A DNA stretch of 64,000 nt from Ophiosphaerella korrae. Its lineage: Eukaryota; Ascomycota; Dothideomycetes; Pleosporales; Phaeosphaeriaceae. The notes under the pieces are model-generated. The model was not told the DNA's origin, made no database searches, and saw nothing but the letters and a program-made list of their open reading frames with translations. Below are positions 61,001 through 64,000 of the stretch, one piece after another. Made by a program: the position numbers and the translations under genes. Location: NCBI GenBank assembly GCA_028456385.1, contig JALNQF010000096.1, positions 106,349-170,348 of the forward strand. The letters are read 5' to 3'. Position 1 is the stretch's first letter; each line of letters begins with the position of its first letter.

Positions 61001-63520
61001 AAAGAGTAGTAATAGACCTAGTAAGAGCAAAAACTATTAAAGAGTAGCTAGAACTAAAGAGCTACAAGGATATTTAGGTCTTTCTTAGGTTTACTAACTT
61101 CTATAAGAGGTTTATATATAAATACTCTAAAATAGTTAGACTTTTAGTAGACTATATAACTACTATATAGGCTCTACTACTAACTTAGTAAGGTTCTAAA
61201 AGTAAGCTAATTAAAGTAAAACGTAAGAAAATAAAAAAAAGCTCTACTTACTAGTATAAACTATAGAGTTAGCCTAATAACGTTTAATTAGCGTTCCTTT
61301 AATTAAAAGAGAAATTTTTAGACTCTCTAGTCCTATAGTACTTCGACTTAGTAAAAGACTTAATAGTTATAATAGACGTATTAGAGTTTACTATAGTAGT
61401 AATCTTTCTCTAGCCTTAGATAGTAGAGTTAGCAACTAATTACTATTAGAAACTAGTAGCGTTTTAGAGTAAGAAGTTCTTAAGACCTTTCTTAAGATAG
61501 TATACGTATAATAAAGAGTTAAGTACTATAGTTAAAATATTTAAAATATAGTAATACTATCTTAAATATACTCTATTAATAATCTAAGTACTCTCTAATT
61601 ATAACAATCTATAGTACTTTATAAGTACTAAAGAACTCTCCCCTAAGTAAGCTTACTAGGTAAAAGAGCTTATAAGGTTTAATTTTAAAGTTAAATATAA
61701 ACTAAGATAAGAGAACCTAGTAGATAGGCCTTTAAAGCAGCCTAACTATACAAAAGGTATTCTTATTAGAGAGTAATAAGCGTTACGTAACGCGATATTA
61801 CTAACGCTATACTAGAAGCTTTAGATCTAGGCTATCTAGAGGTCTAGAGCTTTAAATACCTATTTTTAGGGGGTATTAAGACGAGACTACTCTAAGGGGG
61901 ACTCTATAGGGACCTATTAAACTTCTAAAAAGGCTAATATACTTAAAATAGAATTTTCTAACTAGATATTAGAACCTAGTAATATATTACTATTAGGTAT
62001 ACCTCCCTCTACTACTATTAATAGCGATAAGGTAGGAAGTATTATATTTAAAGCTAAGTAAACTTATAAAGTTATAGAGGAGCTTATAAGAGCTATAATA
62101 TATAGTATTTTATCTCTAAATAGTCTTACGCGTAAAGTAATATAAGATAAAAACGTTTATACTCTAGAAATTCTAGAACACCTTATAGAGTTTATCTATT
62201 AAGTATAGGAAAGAGATATAGCTTATCTTATATATATAGTAGAGAGCCTCTAGGAGGTAAGTAGAGTAAAGAAAAGTAACTATAACTAGGAGTTTAACCT
62301 TAGTAGTATCTTACGTAAAAGTAAAAAAGTGTAGATTCTTAATAATAGAGCCCTCTACTAAAATATCCTATAAAAAAACTATAACAACTTAATAGGTAGC
62401 TACTATAAGACTAATAAGACTATAGACTTACTAAAGCGTAAGTATTATTAGCTATATCTTCTCTTAGATATTTATAACTATATTAAGAGATATCCTATAT
62501 ATTAATTAAATAAGATTTAAAAGTATAAACCCTAGAGAATACTAGTACTACTACTAGTACCTATAATAGTATAGCGTTACTTTTTATTAGACTTTATAAT
62601 AGACTTACTAGTCTTAAGAGATATAAAAGAAAATAAGTTTAACTTAATTCTAGTACTTATAGACTAGTTTATAAAGTACGTCTAATACCTCCCTATAAGT
62701 AAGATAATTATAGTATAAAGAGTAGCTAATTTGTTAATAAATTAATACTTTTTAAAGTAAGGTCTTCTAGACACCCTACTATTAGATAGAGTGTCTATCT
62801 TTATAAGCTAATTCTAGTCTAATATATACTATTACCTTAAAATTAATTATTAATTAAGTATAGCTTTGTACCTATAGATAGATAGGTAGACTAAAAAGTA
62901 GAACTAGGAATTAGAAACGTACTTAAGGATCTACATAAATTACTAGTAAGATAACTAAGTATTATTACTCTTATACGTAGAGTATACTTATAATTTAAAA
63001 AAGTATTTAGTATATAGCTAAAGCCCTATACGCGTAGCGTTTAGTATAGATCCTAAAAGATTTAATAGCGTTCCTAATAAATATTAGCTAAGGCGACTAG
63101 ACCCCTAATAGAATACATATAGAAAGGTCTTAGCACTTAGGTAGTAAGTTATAGAATACCTTAATTAATAGGCTAAAATATAGGAAGTAGTAAAAGTAAG
63201 TCTCTAGTATACCTAGTCTTATAATAAGAAATAGTATAATATAAAAAGGGAAAATAAGTACTTTACTAAAGGCGAAGAAGTAATATTAAGATTAAAGAAT
63301 ATTACTACTTACTGCCTATCTAAGAAATTTAATATATAATATCTTAGACTATTTTTAATTAATAAAAAGATAGGTAAGCTAGTATATAAGCTTAACCTCC
63401 CTCTATTAATAGCCTAAATATATCCTATATTTAATATATCTCTATTAGAACTATAGTATACGCTATCGCTAGAAGTAAATTTTTAACTAAGTAATATCTA
63501 AATCCTAGATAATATCGCGT
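58100..63520 (+). pseudogene. Element V gag-pol relic
   Basis: Gag occupies about 58100-59400. An aspartic protease remnant reads ALYNLGVEVNLINKE at 59460-59510. Reverse transcriptase is at about 60500-60900 with KLNFYNAYYRLRIKKGD near 60645 and YLDN at 60838-60849. RNase H is at about 61370-61560. The integrase zinc finger is at about 62390-62500 and the core begins about 62570 (LLDFII). TAG replaces the expected Trp and Gln in many places. Confidence 0.8.
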
Positions 63521-63525
63521 TAGGA

Positions 63526-63650
63526 GACTACTATAAAGTTAAAGGAATCTTAGATTATAAGGATATAAAGGCTAGAAGAAGAGAGTACCTAATAAAATAG
63601 CTAGGCTAGTCTATAAAGGAAGCTACTTAGGAGCTAGCTAGTAACCTAGA
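63526..63650 (+). pseudogene. Element V chromodomain remnant
   Basis: Reads DYYKVKGILDYKDIKARRRE, then YLIK*LG*S and EAT*EL, which fits a chromodomain (YLIKWxGW...ATWEP) with three Trp codons changed to TAG. It follows the integrase tail as in chromoviruses. Confidence 0.75.
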
Positions 63651-64000
63651 CTATTATATAGCTATATTAAAAGAATATAAAAAACCTACTATAATAAGCG
63701 CCTCTAGAAAAGCCTAGAGCTACCTTTAGAAAGAGAGGGTAATAAAAAAGAGAGCTAAAAAGTAATTTAGAAAGTAATTTTTATAAGAATTAAGATATAA
63801 GTTAAGAAAGTATACTATTTTCTTAAAGGAAACTACTCTACTTAAAATTATTACGCTCTAGTATATTAAGTATTAAATTTAGACGTAAACTTAAGCTTAA
63901 AGAGCTTATAGGTAGATATAAAGGCTTAGTTAGTAATAAAAATAGACTACCTACTAGCTTTATATCTAGTACGTTTCTATAGTAGTACTAGCGCTTCTCT

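Larger units (their letters stand above)
57755..64000 (+). mobile_element. Element V: Ty3/gypsy chromovirus, plus strand, runs off the window
   Basis: It starts TATTATAGGTAC (mutated TGTTATAGG) inside element IV. The 5-bp target CTTCC at 57750-57754 would be duplicated beyond the right end. The left LTR probably ends between 57960 and 58060, but no second copy is in view to fix it. A TATA-like GATATATAAAC lies near 57891. Distinct from B and from family I-IV in pol sequence. Confidence 0.8.

Noticed and set aside
1..64000. Mitochondrial or bacterial origin of the AT-rich DNA
   Set aside because: It holds nuclear retrotransposon relics with LTRs and 5-bp duplications and joins directly to intron-containing fungal genes; base loss follows the RIP context.

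Overview
The window comes from a filamentous ascomycete, probably a plant-associated Dothideomycete such as a member of the Pleosporales (inference). Three genes have short GT-AG introns, the gene types are typical of these fungi (fungal bZIP, CHR chromate transporter, GH11 xylanase, HET-domain gene), and about 55 kb has the signature of repeat-induced point mutation (RIP). There are two compartments with a sharp border near 8.58 kb.

Bases 1-8.58 kb have normal composition and coding potential. They hold the 3' end of a rhodanese/Cdc25-like gene, a bZIP transcription factor on the minus strand, a divergently transcribed four-exon CHR chromate transporter, a three-exon GH11 endo-xylanase on the minus strand, and a HET-domain pseudogene. 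The pseudogene is frameshifted, carries a stop at a splice junction, and loses its 5' end at the border.

From 8.58 to 64 kb the DNA is AT-rich. CpA and TpG are almost absent in many lines, stops fill every frame, and no intact gene remains. It is a transposon graveyard. From left to right it holds: a long-TIR DNA element (9.47-13.85 kb) whose left arm is unmutated while its right arm is heavily mutated; three pogo/Fot1-like copies, two of them bounded by TA duplications; a Ty1/copia relic; a minus-strand Ty3/gypsy relic; and six Ty3/gypsy elements, called here I, II, III, IV, B and V.

The gypsy elements show clear layered insertion. I (24240-31267) is complete with an AATTA duplication. II (31803-52569, minus, TAAAG) was split by B (38151-51982, plus, chromodomain, CTTAA), and B was split by III (43535-50566, minus, AAAAT). 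IV (from 52718, minus) is interrupted by V (from 57755, plus, chromodomain), and V leaves the window. All six have YLDN where an active reverse transcriptase has YLDD, as expected from RIP at that codon. I, II, III and IV belong to one family; B and V are distinct chromoviruses.

I see no CRISPR array, tRNA or rRNA gene, and no biosynthetic or novel defence system. The most unusual observations are the asymmetric long-TIR element, the three-level nest dated by exact target duplications, and the HET pseudogene ending at the heterochromatin-like border.
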